Source of the DNA: Aeoliella straminimaris
GTDB taxonomy: Bacteria > Planctomycetota > Planctomycetia > Pirellulales > Lacipirellulaceae
Assembly: GCF_024054565.1 (NCBI RefSeq)
Contig: NZ_JAMXLR010000003.1
Location: forward strand, 124,001 to 188,000
Reading direction: 5' to 3'
Length of the DNA: 64,000 nt
Translations under genes and position numbers: made by a program
Notes under the pieces: model-generated
The model's database searches: none
What the model was told of the DNA's origin: nothing
The model's input: the letters and a program-made list of their open reading frames with translations, nothing else
Shown: one piece after another, positions 1 to 7,868 of the stretch
How the letters are laid out: each line of letters starts with the position of its first letter
Position numbering within the stretch: the stretch's first letter is position 1

Positions 1-655
1 CGACATCACCATCAAAGGCCGCGGCGGCCACGGGGCGTATCCCGAAACCACCATCGACCCCATCGTGGTCGCTGCCAAGTTGGTGCTCGATCTGCAAACG
101 ATCGTCAGCCGCGAGATCAAACCGACCGAACCGGCCGTCGTTACGGTCGGAGCCATCGAGGGAGGCACCAAGCACAACGTGATTGGCGACGATTGCAAGC
201 TGCAACTCACGGTGCGCAGCTACTCTCCGCAGGTTCGGCAGCAACTGGCCGAGGCGATTCAGCGCAAGGCCAAGGCCGCCGCAATGAGCGCCGGCGCACC
301 GGAACCGGAGATTCTCATCTCCGAAGGAACGCCTTCGCTGTACAACGATCCCGAACTCGCCGAGCGCGTGGCCGGCATCGCCAGCCGCATCCTCGGGGCC
401 GATCAGGTGAAACAGAGCGACCCGACCATGGGGGGCGAAGACTTCAGCCGCTACGGCCTGGCCGGCATCCCGATCTGCATGATAAAAGTTGGTTCGGTGA
501 GCCAGGAGCGGCTCGACCAGTTTAAGCAGCAGGACACTCCGCCCCCTTCGCTGCACTCACCCCGTTACTACCCGGATCCGAGTGCTACGCTCGAGACCAG
601 CATCAGCACCATGGGCGCCGTGGCCCTGGAGTTGCTTTCGCCGGAGGATGAATAG
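1..655 (+). CDS. M20-family amidohydrolase, C-terminal part
   Basis: This is the 3' end of a metal-dependent amidohydrolase of the M20 family (IAA-amino-acid hydrolase / hippuricase type), which hydrolyses N-acyl amino acids or similar amides. The frame is open to the left edge (first full codon at base 2), so the N-terminal metal-binding half is missing. The visible part starts in the lid/dimerisation domain with the family signature GRGGHGAYPETTIDP. It continues to MGGEDFSRY and the C-terminal LHSPRYYPD, where the last conserved metal-ligand histidine normally sits. Substrate cannot be told from this fragment. It ends 44 bp before a small convergent gene. Confidence 0.88.
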   Translation, partial: DITIKGRGGHGAYPETTIDPIVVAAKLVLDLQTIVSREIKPTEPAVVTVGAIEGGTKHNVIGDDCKLQLTVRSYSPQVRQQLAEAIQRKAKAAAMSAGAPEPEILISEGTPSLYNDPELAERVAGIASRILGADQVKQSDPTMGGEDFSRYGLAGIPICMIKVGSVSQERLDQFKQQDTPPPSLHSPRYYPDPSATLETSISTMGAVALELLSPEDE

Positions 656-699
656 CGCGGTGCTTTGGCTGCGTCGCGCGTGGCCTTGACTTCCCAGCG

Positions 700-834
700 C
701 TAAACCCGTCCGGTGAGTAACAACACCAGGAGGATCAGGAGCAGTAGGCCACCCAACCCGCCGATGTAGACATTCTGCACCAGGGCAGCCACCAGCAACA
801 CGATCAGTACAACGCCGATTAGTCCAATTCGCAT
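700..834 (-). CDS. Small DUF3309-like membrane peptide (44 aa)
   Basis: A 44-residue ORF reads MRIGLIGVVLIVLLVAALVQ, then a Gly-Gly turn, then a second Leu-rich hydrophobic stretch ending LLLTGRV. Two short hydrophobic segments around a glycine-rich turn resemble the tiny DUF3309-type membrane peptides common in environmental bacteria. No function is known for that group. It is oriented like the next gene upstream (892-2166, minus) and could be cotranscribed with it. The coding call rests on composition and family resemblance only. Confidence 0.6.
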   Translation of the reverse strand: MRIGLIGVVLIVLLVAALVQNVYIGGLGGLLLLILLVLLLTGRV

Positions 835-891
835 GACAATACTCGCTTGTTCAAAAAATGAGAGATAGTGGATTGGGGGTCGAGTTACGGC

Positions 892-2166
892 TCAGGTGGT
901 CGAAGTAGGACCGTACTGTTCGACATAGAGTCGTCGAGCCGAATCTGCACCGAGCCATCCGCCACCAAGCGAGACGGCCAACGCCAAGGCACTACCAGCA
1001 AAGGTCAGCCACAGGACTTCCTGGGTGTACGTCGAAACTGCTTCGGCGGCCTGTTTTAGCTCTTGCTGATAAGCTTCGATTTCCTGCGAAATGTCTTCTT
1101 CCACTCCGCTATAGATGGCGTTGATCTGTTCCTGCGACAAATTCGTATTGGCCACCAACGCGCGTTGAGCGCCCTGGGTGTCGCCATTGATCAATCGATT
1201 GGAGATGGTCGTCATCGTTTCGGAGTCGAGCTTGTCGATAGCGGTTCGCACGTCCTTGGCCGTGACCTCAACGCCGCCCTGCGAATCCAACGACGCAATG
1301 TAGCCATCGACCTGGCCGGCTAGCTGGCCCTTCAAGTCCTGGGACAGCGACTGCTCGTTATCGGGATTGCCAAATTGCTCTTCCAGCTCCCGGTAGGCCC
1401 CATCGATAAGTGCTTGTGCATCCTGTTGCGAGAGTTCGGACGAATCAGCCAACAACTCGGCAGCACCCTCCTGGTCGTCGTTCATCAGGTCCTGCGTCAC
1501 ACGGCGCAACGTTCGCTGGTCCAGCTCGTTGACCGCAGTACGAATGTCCTGCTCAGAAAGTTGCTCGTCCATATCGGCTGCAGCCTCGATGGCACTTTCG
1601 CTCAATCGGCTGCGGATATCGCGAGCAATCTTGGTATCCATGGCTTGCGAAATGCCACTGGAGACGGACGTTGTCGCGGTACCGATTCCGCTCGCCACTC
1701 CAGACACGGCCTGTGCAGTGCCGGCCACCGTGGCAGAAACCAACTGCTGCCCGGTATTCAGGACGGACATCACGCCGCTGTATCCAAGATAAACCGCGAT
1801 AATGGTTCCTAATCCCCAGAGCACTAAGCCGTGCAGCATTCCACTAAAGTCTTCCAGGCTGCCGGCCAGCCTGGCAGCGACTAGCGAGCCAATGAAGAAG
1901 GAGATCAACCAACTGAGTACGATCCAGATGGCGACTCCGCCGGCGACGCCCTCGCCCATGGCAACCGTGTCCGAAGCGTCGGCGATGCTCACGCCGATGG
2001 AAGTGCCCAGCAGGTGCAGCAGCCATGACAGCGCGAGTGTGACCACGACGCCGGCAAAGATGGCACCCCAGCTAATCCTCGGCAAACGGCTGCCAGCAGC
2101 TACCGCGTACTCTCCATTGGCAGGATGATTGTGTTCGTGATGGATGTGTTCAGTGTGTTCATTCAT
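892..2166 (-). CDS. Membrane protein with duplicated helical domain
   Basis: A 424-aa membrane protein. The N-terminus is His-rich (HIHHEHNH, residues 8-15) and is followed by ISWGAIFAGVVVTLALSWLL (31-50), a module seen in a family often annotated 'PhnA-like', though nothing here points to phosphonate metabolism. Membrane segments lie near 33-62, 76-100 and 112-134, and one more near the C-terminus (384-404). Between them is a long soluble region holding two copies of a ~60-residue acidic helical repeat (207-266 and 305-364; compare DIRTAVNELD and DVRTAIDKLD). The ATG at 2166 is chosen because AGGGG lies just upstream and the membrane module begins soon after; the longer frame to 2340 adds unrelated sequence. 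Function unknown. Confidence 0.75.
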   Translation of the reverse strand: MNEHTEHIHHEHNHPANGEYAVAAGSRLPRISWGAIFAGVVVTLALSWLLHLLGTSIGVSIADASDTVAMGEGVAGGVAIWIVLSWLISFFIGSLVAARLAGSLEDFSGMLHGLVLWGLGTIIAVYLGYSGVMSVLNTGQQLVSATVAGTAQAVSGVASGIGTATTSVSSGISQAMDTKIARDIRSRLSESAIEAAADMDEQLSEQDIRTAVNELDQRTLRRVTQDLMNDDQEGAAELLADSSELSQQDAQALIDGAYRELEEQFGNPDNEQSLSQDLKGQLAGQVDGYIASLDSQGGVEVTAKDVRTAIDKLDSETMTTISNRLINGDTQGAQRALVANTNLSQEQINAIYSGVEEDISQEIEAYQQELKQAAEAVSTYTQEVLWLTFAGSALALAVSLGGGWLGADSARRLYVEQYGPTSTT

Positions 2167-2505
2167 GATTGGTACCCCTAAAGAAGTGGTAGTTGCTCGT
2201 CCTGGTTTGTTGCGCAGCGACCAGAGAAGACTCCATCGAGCCAGTCGGCTGCTCCCCCTACAGACAGGAAGCACATGCCATACCAACTCCGCGATACCTG
2301 CCAGTAGAAAGGGCGCAGCAGAGCTTTGACTCTGTGTCACAGGTAGTCAGCCCACGGCAAACAAGTGAAAGAAGCGGATTGCCGTCAATGTCGATTGGGT
2401 AGCGGTTGGGCAAGAGAACCGCTACGTGGTGACTCTCCGACCACCGACTTGGGTCGAGAATCACCCGTTGAGGAGATTCACACTGTTTTTGTCGCGTCGG
2501 GCGCG
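2167..2505. other. Gene-free stretch of 339 bp
   Basis: This lies between the start of the membrane-protein gene at 2166 and the stop of the lipoprotein gene at 2506, both on the minus strand. It should hold the promoter of the former. I see no RNA gene, clear promoter consensus or strong hairpin; frames across it are short and lack coding character. Confidence 0.5.
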
Positions 2506-3012
2506 TTACTCCGGCTGTGCCGCATCGCGATCGGCTTTGGCTTTCTCGACGCGGGCCCGCTGCTCGGCAATCTCGGCATCCAGTTCGGCGAGCTTGGCTT
2601 TGAAATCCTCGCTGTACAGGGCCTCGATCGACTCGCGGTCGAGCGGTTTTCCCGCACTGCCAGCAGCCGCCTCCAGTAGCTCAGCCGCCTTGGCGTCCAT
2701 GTTCTCGGCGTTGGCAATGGCGTTGTCCAGCAGTTCGTTGGGATCAGCCGTACTGAGATCTGGGGTCGTATCGTTCTTCAGATCGCCAAGCATGCCGCTC
2801 AGGGCCTCGATGGCTGCATCACCGCTTGGCTGCAGCGTTGCTTCGTACTCGGCAACCATCGTGGCCCGTTGGCGTTCGAGTCGCTCGAGCGTCTCCGATT
2901 CGGCGTTGTAGATCACCACCAGGTCGGCGTACGAGGGTTTTTCCTCCTTAACCACGCAACCAGCAGTGGCCATCACAACGACACCGACGATCAGCAAAGG
3001 ACAATAGCGCAT
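2506..3012 (-). CDS. Lipoprotein with coiled coil
   Basis: A 168-aa exported lipoprotein of unknown function. Residues 1-18 form a signal peptide ending in the lipobox TAGC (lipidated Cys19), followed by VVKEEKPS. The mature part is highly charged and helical, with Glu/Arg/Leu heptads around 38-60 (AESETLERLERQRATMVAEY) and again in the last 40 residues (AELDAEIAEQRARVEKAKAD), suggesting coiled coils. It probably sits at the membrane as a helical scaffold or stalk. It lies 73 bp downstream of the permease gene on the same strand but has no evident tie to peptide import. Confidence 0.75.
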   Translation of the reverse strand: MRYCPLLIVGVVVMATAGCVVKEEKPSYADLVVIYNAESETLERLERQRATMVAEYEATLQPSGDAAIEALSGMLGDLKNDTTPDLSTADPNELLDNAIANAENMDAKAAELLEAAAGSAGKPLDRESIEALYSEDFKAKLAELDAEIAEQRARVEKAKADRDAAQPE

Positions 3013-3085
3013 GAAGACCTCCCCAGTGAAGAATGAAAAGTGCCCCCTACAATTCTCGCCAACCCGAGCGGCGATAGCAAGCTGT

Positions 3086-4297
3086 CTACCGCCCTTCCCT
3101 GAGCTTCGGGTCCAGGGCGTCGCGCAGCGCGTCGCCGAAGAAATTCAGGGCGAACAGCGTCAAACCAATCGCTATGCTGGGAAAAACCACGAGCCACCAG
3201 TACGTACGAACCGGGTTGATGACGTCGAGCCCCTCGCTGGCGAGCATGCCCCAAGACACATCAGGCGATTCGACCCCCAGCCCCAGGAACGACAGAAACG
3301 CCTCGAACAGCATCACCCGGGGGATGGTGAGCGTCAGGTACACGATCACCACGCTCATCACGTTGGGCACGATATGCCGGGCGATGATCTCCATCTGGCC
3401 GGCGCCCTGGGCCCGCGCTGCCTCGACGTACAGTTCCTTCTTCAGCGAAAGCACCTGCCCCCGCACGACGCGCGCCATGGTGAGCCAGTAGATGGCGCCC
3501 ACCACCACGTAAAAGATCGTAATGCGGTCGATGCCGTACTCGGCCAACTGCTTCTTGGTCTGCTCCTCGCCCAGGATGGTGAGCAGGAAAATGACCACAA
3601 AGATGAAAGGCACCGAGTACAAGACGTCCACAATCCGCATCATCACACCATCGACCGTGCCGCCAAAGTAGCCGGAGATCGAACCGTAGCTGACCCCGAT
3701 CACCAGCGAAACCAACGTGGCCACGATGCTGACGATAATCGACACCCGCGCGCCCCAGAAGACGCGAGACAGAACATCCCGCCCCAGGCTATCGCGACCG
3801 CAGAGCGAGGGAATCGACCAGTTGCCAAAGATCCTCAGCCGCATGCGAGTCATCCAGCGGCTGAAGGGTCCCATGTTCGTGAAACCGGCTTCCAGGTAAG
3901 GGCGTTGCCGGACATCTTCGATGGAGTTAAGCACACGCTTTCGCCGCTCGTGGTCGCCCGAGTCGATGTCCGCAAGCTGCTGCTCGACCTTCTCGGCCTT
4001 GGCATCGGCCTCGGCGATGACTACGAGCGTCAGCGGAACCACTTCGTCATTCCTGCGGACCTGCAAGTTGTCGCTGGGCTGGTGCCGAAACGTGGGGGGC
4101 TCGAAGTCGCGACTGGTCACCGCTTTGTCCGATGGCTGCAGCGGCAGTAGCGGTGTGAGGAACGCCCCGCTGGCTACCAGCGCCAACACCACCATGCAGG
4201 CCACCGCCAACCGATTGCGCAACAATTTGCCCCAGGCGTCGCTCCACAGCGACTTGCCAATGCGGGGGGTCTCGGGCTGGGGACCGGTGTTCTGCAT
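3086..4297 (-). CDS. Peptide ABC transporter permease, OppC/DppC type
   Basis: A 403-aa inner-membrane permease of the dipeptide/oligopeptide (Opp/Dpp) family. TM1 is near residues 30-50. The core helices follow GRDSLGRDVLSRVFWGARVS, and the cytoplasmic EAA loop that contacts the ATPase is YVEAARAQGAGQMEIIARHI. Family members are usually ~300 aa. Here about 100 extra residues, rich in Glu and Lys (AEADAKAEKVEQQLADIDSG), separate TM1 from the core and would lie in the periplasm. The gene starts 4 bp after the oppB-type gene stops, so the two are cotranscribed. No ATPase subunit follows. Confidence 0.9.
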   Translation of the reverse strand: MQNTGPQPETPRIGKSLWSDAWGKLLRNRLAVACMVVLALVASGAFLTPLLPLQPSDKAVTSRDFEPPTFRHQPSDNLQVRRNDEVVPLTLVVIAEADAKAEKVEQQLADIDSGDHERRKRVLNSIEDVRQRPYLEAGFTNMGPFSRWMTRMRLRIFGNWSIPSLCGRDSLGRDVLSRVFWGARVSIIVSIVATLVSLVIGVSYGSISGYFGGTVDGVMMRIVDVLYSVPFIFVVIFLLTILGEEQTKKQLAEYGIDRITIFYVVVGAIYWLTMARVVRGQVLSLKKELYVEAARAQGAGQMEIIARHIVPNVMSVVIVYLTLTIPRVMLFEAFLSFLGLGVESPDVSWGMLASEGLDVINPVRTYWWLVVFPSIAIGLTLFALNFFGDALRDALDPKLREGR

Positions 4298-4301
4298 GGA
4301 C

Positions 4302-5228
4302 CTAGGAAACGTCCTCCCAACTCACCCGCGGATCGAGCCATGTGTAGGCGGCGTCGACCAGCGTGTTCATCGTGAACAGCAGGATCGTGTACAGCACGAC
4401 GATGCCCATCGCCATGGGCGTGTCGTTATCGATGGCGCTTTGCACGAACGAGTAACCGATGCCCGGAATGGCGAACACCTTCTCGATCACCAGCGACCCA
4501 GTAATGATGCCGGCCACCGCGGGGCCAAGGAACGACACCACGGGAATCACGGCCGTCGGCAAAGCGTGCTTCATAATCACTGCCAGTCGCGAAAGCCCCT
4601 TCGCCCGGGCGGTGCGAATGTAGTCTTGCGACAGCACGTCCAGCATGCCGGTACGGGCGATGCGGGCGATGTACGCAGCGTACGGCGCACCCAGGCAAAA
4701 CGCGGGCAGCAGCAGATAGCGGGGACTGCCCCAACCGGCCGGTGGCAGCAGCGGAATGAGGAACGAGAACAGCAGGATCGCAAATCCGGCAATCACGAAG
4801 TTCGGCAGCGCAATGCCCACCGTGGCGAGCGACATCAAACTCAAATCGGCCAAGGTGCCGCGCCGCGACGCGGACACGACCCCCGCCACCAGCCCCACGA
4901 CGGCCGCCCAGGCCAGCGCGGCCAGGCCCAAGGCTGCGGAGACGGGCCAACAAAGCGAAATCAGCTCGTTCACCGTGAAGTCGACCTGCTTGGTCGACAC
5001 GCCCATGTCGCCGCGGACCAAGTTGCCCAAATCGAGGGTGTAGCGGACCAGCGGCGGCTTGTCCAAGTTGTACCGGCGGCGCAAATTGGCTTCGATCTCC
5101 GGCGGAAAGCTCTTCTCCGAAGTGAACGGATTGCCCGGCGAGTTGTTGGCCAGAATCCACGTCACGGTAAACACCACCCAGACGGTGATGAGTAGCCACA
5201 CGAACCGTTTGGCGAAGTAGGCAATCAA
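4302..5228 (-). CDS. Peptide ABC transporter permease, OppB/DppB type
   Basis: A 308-aa integral membrane permease that pairs with the OppC-type subunit. It begins IAYFAKRFVWLLITVWVVFT, has the NNSPGNPF motif expected after TM1, and carries the EAA-type loop YIRTARAKGLSRLAVIMKHA. I choose a TTG start at 5228. The TTG overlaps the TGA stop of the upstream substrate-binding gene (TTGA arrangement), a GGAG lies at the right distance upstream, and the encoded protein then begins exactly at the family's N-terminus. An in-frame ATG at 5282 would add 18 unrelated residues lying inside the upstream gene. Overlap implies translational coupling. Confidence 0.9.
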   Translation of the reverse strand: MIAYFAKRFVWLLITVWVVFTVTWILANNSPGNPFTSEKSFPPEIEANLRRRYNLDKPPLVRYTLDLGNLVRGDMGVSTKQVDFTVNELISLCWPVSAALGLAALAWAAVVGLVAGVVSASRRGTLADLSLMSLATVGIALPNFVIAGFAILLFSFLIPLLPPAGWGSPRYLLLPAFCLGAPYAAYIARIARTGMLDVLSQDYIRTARAKGLSRLAVIMKHALPTAVIPVVSFLGPAVAGIITGSLVIEKVFAIPGIGYSFVQSAIDNDTPMAMGIVVLYTILLFTMNTLVDAAYTWLDPRVSWEDVS

Positions 5229-7144
5229 CGCTCCGCCCCCTGCATGTATTCGTTCACGACGCCCGGCTCGTCGTCGATCCACATGGCGTGCAGCGGATGG
5301 AAGTCTTGCAGGTTGTTATAGAACCCTCGCACGTGAGGCTTCACCATGTTGCGCGAGAAGTAGTAGTAGATGGGCACCAGCGGCACTTCATCCAGCAATA
5401 TCTCCTCCGCCTGGTACAGTAACTCCGCCCGCTTTTGTTCGTCGGACTCGGCCTCGGCGGCCGAGATCAGGCGATCGTACTCGTCGTTCGCCCAGTTGGT
5501 CTGGTTGTTCTCATTGTCGCTGACATACATGTCGAGGAACGTGTTGGCGTCGTTGTAGTCGGCAATCCACGCCTGGCGGCCGACGTCGAACTGCGACATC
5601 CGCAGGCGGTCCTGGTAGGCGGGCCAGGCTTCGTTGCGAAGCGTGACGGTGATGCCCAGCTCGCGCTGCCACTGTTTGCGAACCAGTTCGGCCACCGCCT
5701 TGTGGGCTTCGTGCGTGTTGTAGAGGATCTCCAGCGACTCGAAACCCTGGCCGCCCGGATAGCCCGCTTCAGCCAGCAGTTCTCGCGCCCGCTGGGGATC
5801 CGAATGGGGAATTTCGGGCGAGGTGTACCCCACCACACCCGGCGGCACCAGGCTGTAGCCCGGTTTTTGCGGACCGCGGACGGCGGTGCGGATGATCTCC
5901 TCGCGGTCGAGCGCCAGGGCCAGGGCCTGCCGCACCCGCTTATCGGCCAGCGGGCCCCGTTCGACGTTGAACTTGTAGTAGTAGGTCCCCAGTTGCGGCG
6001 CCGGATTGAAATCGTCGCGCGGCGGGTCGGCGTTCATGAACTCGCGGATCAGGTTGGGCGGCGGCTCCTCGATCCAATCAACGTCACCCAGCATGTACAT
6101 GTTCAGCGACGTGGTCGACTTCTCCACGCACAGGGCGTCGATGGTCTCCAGCCGCACATTGTCCTTGTTCCAGTACGACTCGTTCTTCACCAGCCGCACC
6201 CGATCGCGGGGACGGCGGAAGCCAATGCGGTACGGACCGTTGGTCACAATGTTCTCGGGGCGGGTCCAATCGGGCGCGCCGTGCTCTTCCAGGCAACCAC
6301 GATGCACCGGAAACAACGGGTAGAAGCCCAACAACTGCAGCCAGAATGGCGTGGGATTCTCGAGTTCCGTCACCAGCGTGCGGTCGTCGACTACCCGAAT
6401 GCCCACCTCGTCGAAGTCGAGCGTCACCATCCGGCAGGGCTCGGCGTCGTTTGGAATTTCGTCGCCGCGACTGGCGTCGCCAATCACGTAGCACCGCTCC
6501 TCGCCATCTACATCGATGTAGAACCTTTGCGTGATCTTGTCCCGCTCCTCTTCATCCTCCGGCATCTCAGGCGGGTCTTTGCGGACGAGTACCCCTTTCA
6601 CCAGTTGGCCGATGCGTGTTTCGTGCTCGCCCGGCTTCAGGTTCAATTCCACCTCCACGCGGTCGCCTGGCTCGAGGTAGGCGCCGGCCGAGTTGTACTT
6701 CTTGCCGTTCTTCAGGTACCAACCTTGCTTGGCGTACTCGGCGGCCGTGATGGGGCTCAGGAATCGCCGCATCGAGTAGCGGTAGTCTTCCGCCGTGACC
6801 GGATCGCCATTCGACCAGCGGGCGTCCTCGCGAATATGGAAGGTATACGTCTTCTGGTCTTCGGAAATCTCCCAGCGCTCGGCGGTTCCGGGCCACTCCT
6901 CGGGACCGCCTGTCACCGGCAAACGCTCCTGCGGCGTCAGCCGCACCAGGCCTTCGAACAGGCCGTTGATCACACGCCCCTCGGGCTGACCGCTGACCAA
7001 CGCCGGGTCGACGGTCTTAATTTCCGTGTGATTGTTGAAGGTGAAATCCGCCGGGGGAAGTCGGCTGGCGGTAAGCGACCATGCCACTCCGCCAAGGAGC
7101 AAGGTCACCAGCACGATGGCGGGTAGGTTGTTGCGGAGTTTCAT
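5225..7144 (-). CDS. Peptide ABC transporter substrate-binding protein, OppA/DppA type
   Basis: A 639-aa family-5 solute-binding protein that captures peptides outside the cytoplasmic membrane for the two permeases downstream. Residues 7-27 form one hydrophobic segment with no lipobox cysteine, so it is probably membrane-anchored or secreted rather than lipidated. Family signatures include NGLFEGLVRL, the TYTFHIREDARWSNGDPVTAEDY block, and TNGPYRI further on. It is longer than usual (~540 aa): an acidic insertion around 190-250, rich in Glu, Arg and Asp, interrupts lobe I. The start at 7144 is chosen over the upstream ATG at 7312 because the signal segment begins there. It heads the three-gene import operon. 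Confidence 0.9.
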   Translation of the reverse strand: MKLRNNLPAIVLVTLLLGGVAWSLTASRLPPADFTFNNHTEIKTVDPALVSGQPEGRVINGLFEGLVRLTPQERLPVTGGPEEWPGTAERWEISEDQKTYTFHIREDARWSNGDPVTAEDYRYSMRRFLSPITAAEYAKQGWYLKNGKKYNSAGAYLEPGDRVEVELNLKPGEHETRIGQLVKGVLVRKDPPEMPEDEEERDKITQRFYIDVDGEERCYVIGDASRGDEIPNDAEPCRMVTLDFDEVGIRVVDDRTLVTELENPTPFWLQLLGFYPLFPVHRGCLEEHGAPDWTRPENIVTNGPYRIGFRRPRDRVRLVKNESYWNKDNVRLETIDALCVEKSTTSLNMYMLGDVDWIEEPPPNLIREFMNADPPRDDFNPAPQLGTYYYKFNVERGPLADKRVRQALALALDREEIIRTAVRGPQKPGYSLVPPGVVGYTSPEIPHSDPQRARELLAEAGYPGGQGFESLEILYNTHEAHKAVAELVRKQWQRELGITVTLRNEAWPAYQDRLRMSQFDVGRQAWIADYNDANTFLDMYVSDNENNQTNWANDEYDRLISAAEAESDEQKRAELLYQAEEILLDEVPLVPIYYYFSRNMVKPHVRGFYNNLQDFHPLHAMWIDDEPGVVNEYMQGAER

Positions 7145-7189
7145 CGGCACCAGGCGGGACGAATGGCGGAAGGCAGGCAGAACTGATAG

Positions 7190-7231
7190 CTTACGCAGTA
7201 TTCGCGTTAATTCCAACTGGAATTGCGTAAG
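7190..7231. promoter_or_regulatory. Nested palindrome in divergent intergenic region
   Basis: The outer arms CTTACGCA (7190-7197) and TGCGTAAG (7224-7231) are perfect inverses. Inside them AATTCC (7209-7214) and GGAATT (7219-7224) form a second perfect palindrome. The site lies between the divergent oppA-type and spoU-type genes, so it could be an operator for either. No regulator is identified. Confidence 0.45.
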
Positions 7232-7254
7232 TAGTGTTTGCCGAACTTCGTAAA

Positions 7255-7274
7255 CCTTCGACTTCCGTCGAAGG
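7255..7274 (+). promoter_or_regulatory. Hairpin covering the likely ribosome-binding site of the SpoU gene
   Basis: CCTTCGAC, loop TTCC, GTCGAAGG: a perfect 8-bp stem ending 11 nt before the ATG at 7286. The AAGG at its 3' end is the best Shine-Dalgarno candidate, so the stem could limit translation. Confidence 0.45.
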
Positions 7275-7285
7275 CTCACTGCACA

Positions 7286-7786
7286 ATGCCGCGATTTGAG
7301 CATCTTCGACACAAGGAGCCCCGCACGCTTACCCAGCCCCGGGAGCTTCTGCTTGCATGCGCGCCGACGCGGAGCAATGTGAACCTATCGCGCATCGCCA
7401 GGGCGGCTGGCTGCTGTGGGGTGACGCGGATCGTCTGTGCCGGCCGCGTGAAGCTGGACGCAAAAATCGCCCGCGACGCCGCCCAAACACTCAAGCTGGA
7501 ATCGCACAACTCGTTGGTGCCGGTACTCAAGAAGCTCAAGGCCGAAGGCTACACCCGCGTGGGCCTCGAACAAACCACCAACTCCTCGGACCTGCACCAA
7601 TACGCGTTCGATCGCCGCACGGTGCTCGTCATTGGCAACGAACGACAAGGTCTGACCGAGGACGTACTGGCCGAACTCGACGCCGTGGTCGAGATACCCG
7701 TCTGGGGGATGCCCTACAGCTACAACGTGGCCACGGCCACGGTGATGGCGATGTACGAGTACTGCCGACAGTTTCCGGATGGATAG
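7286..7786 (+). CDS. SpoU/TrmH-family RNA 2'-O-methyltransferase
   Basis: A 166-aa SPOUT methyltransferase that transfers a methyl group from AdoMet to a ribose 2'-OH of rRNA or tRNA. The three family motifs are visible: motif 1 around RSNVNLSRIARAAGC, motif 2 VLVIGNERQGL, and motif 3 IPVWGMPYSYNVATATVMAMYEY, which forms the trefoil-knot cofactor site. It is only the catalytic domain, with no N-terminal RNA-binding extension, similar in size to TrmL-like members. The target nucleotide cannot be deduced. The ATG at 7286 is preferred over 7238 because conserved sequence begins soon after. A hairpin lies over its leader. Confidence 0.88.
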   Translation: MPRFEHLRHKEPRTLTQPRELLLACAPTRSNVNLSRIARAAGCCGVTRIVCAGRVKLDAKIARDAAQTLKLESHNSLVPVLKKLKAEGYTRVGLEQTTNSSDLHQYAFDRRTVLVIGNERQGLTEDVLAELDAVVEIPVWGMPYSYNVATATVMAMYEYCRQFPDG

Positions 7787-7868
7787 CGGGAACTCGGTGT
7801 GAATTTGGGGCGTCCAAGCTACAGCGTGTGCAATCCCTCGCCCGTCCTGTAAGCCTGAGGTCCCCACC

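Noticed and set aside
3011-5195. Two plus-strand frames of 379 and 424 codons
   Set aside because: They are antisense to the two Opp-type permease genes, which have clear family motifs.
5435-7126. 563-codon plus-strand frame
   Set aside because: It is antisense to the OppA-type gene; composition is typical of a shadow frame.
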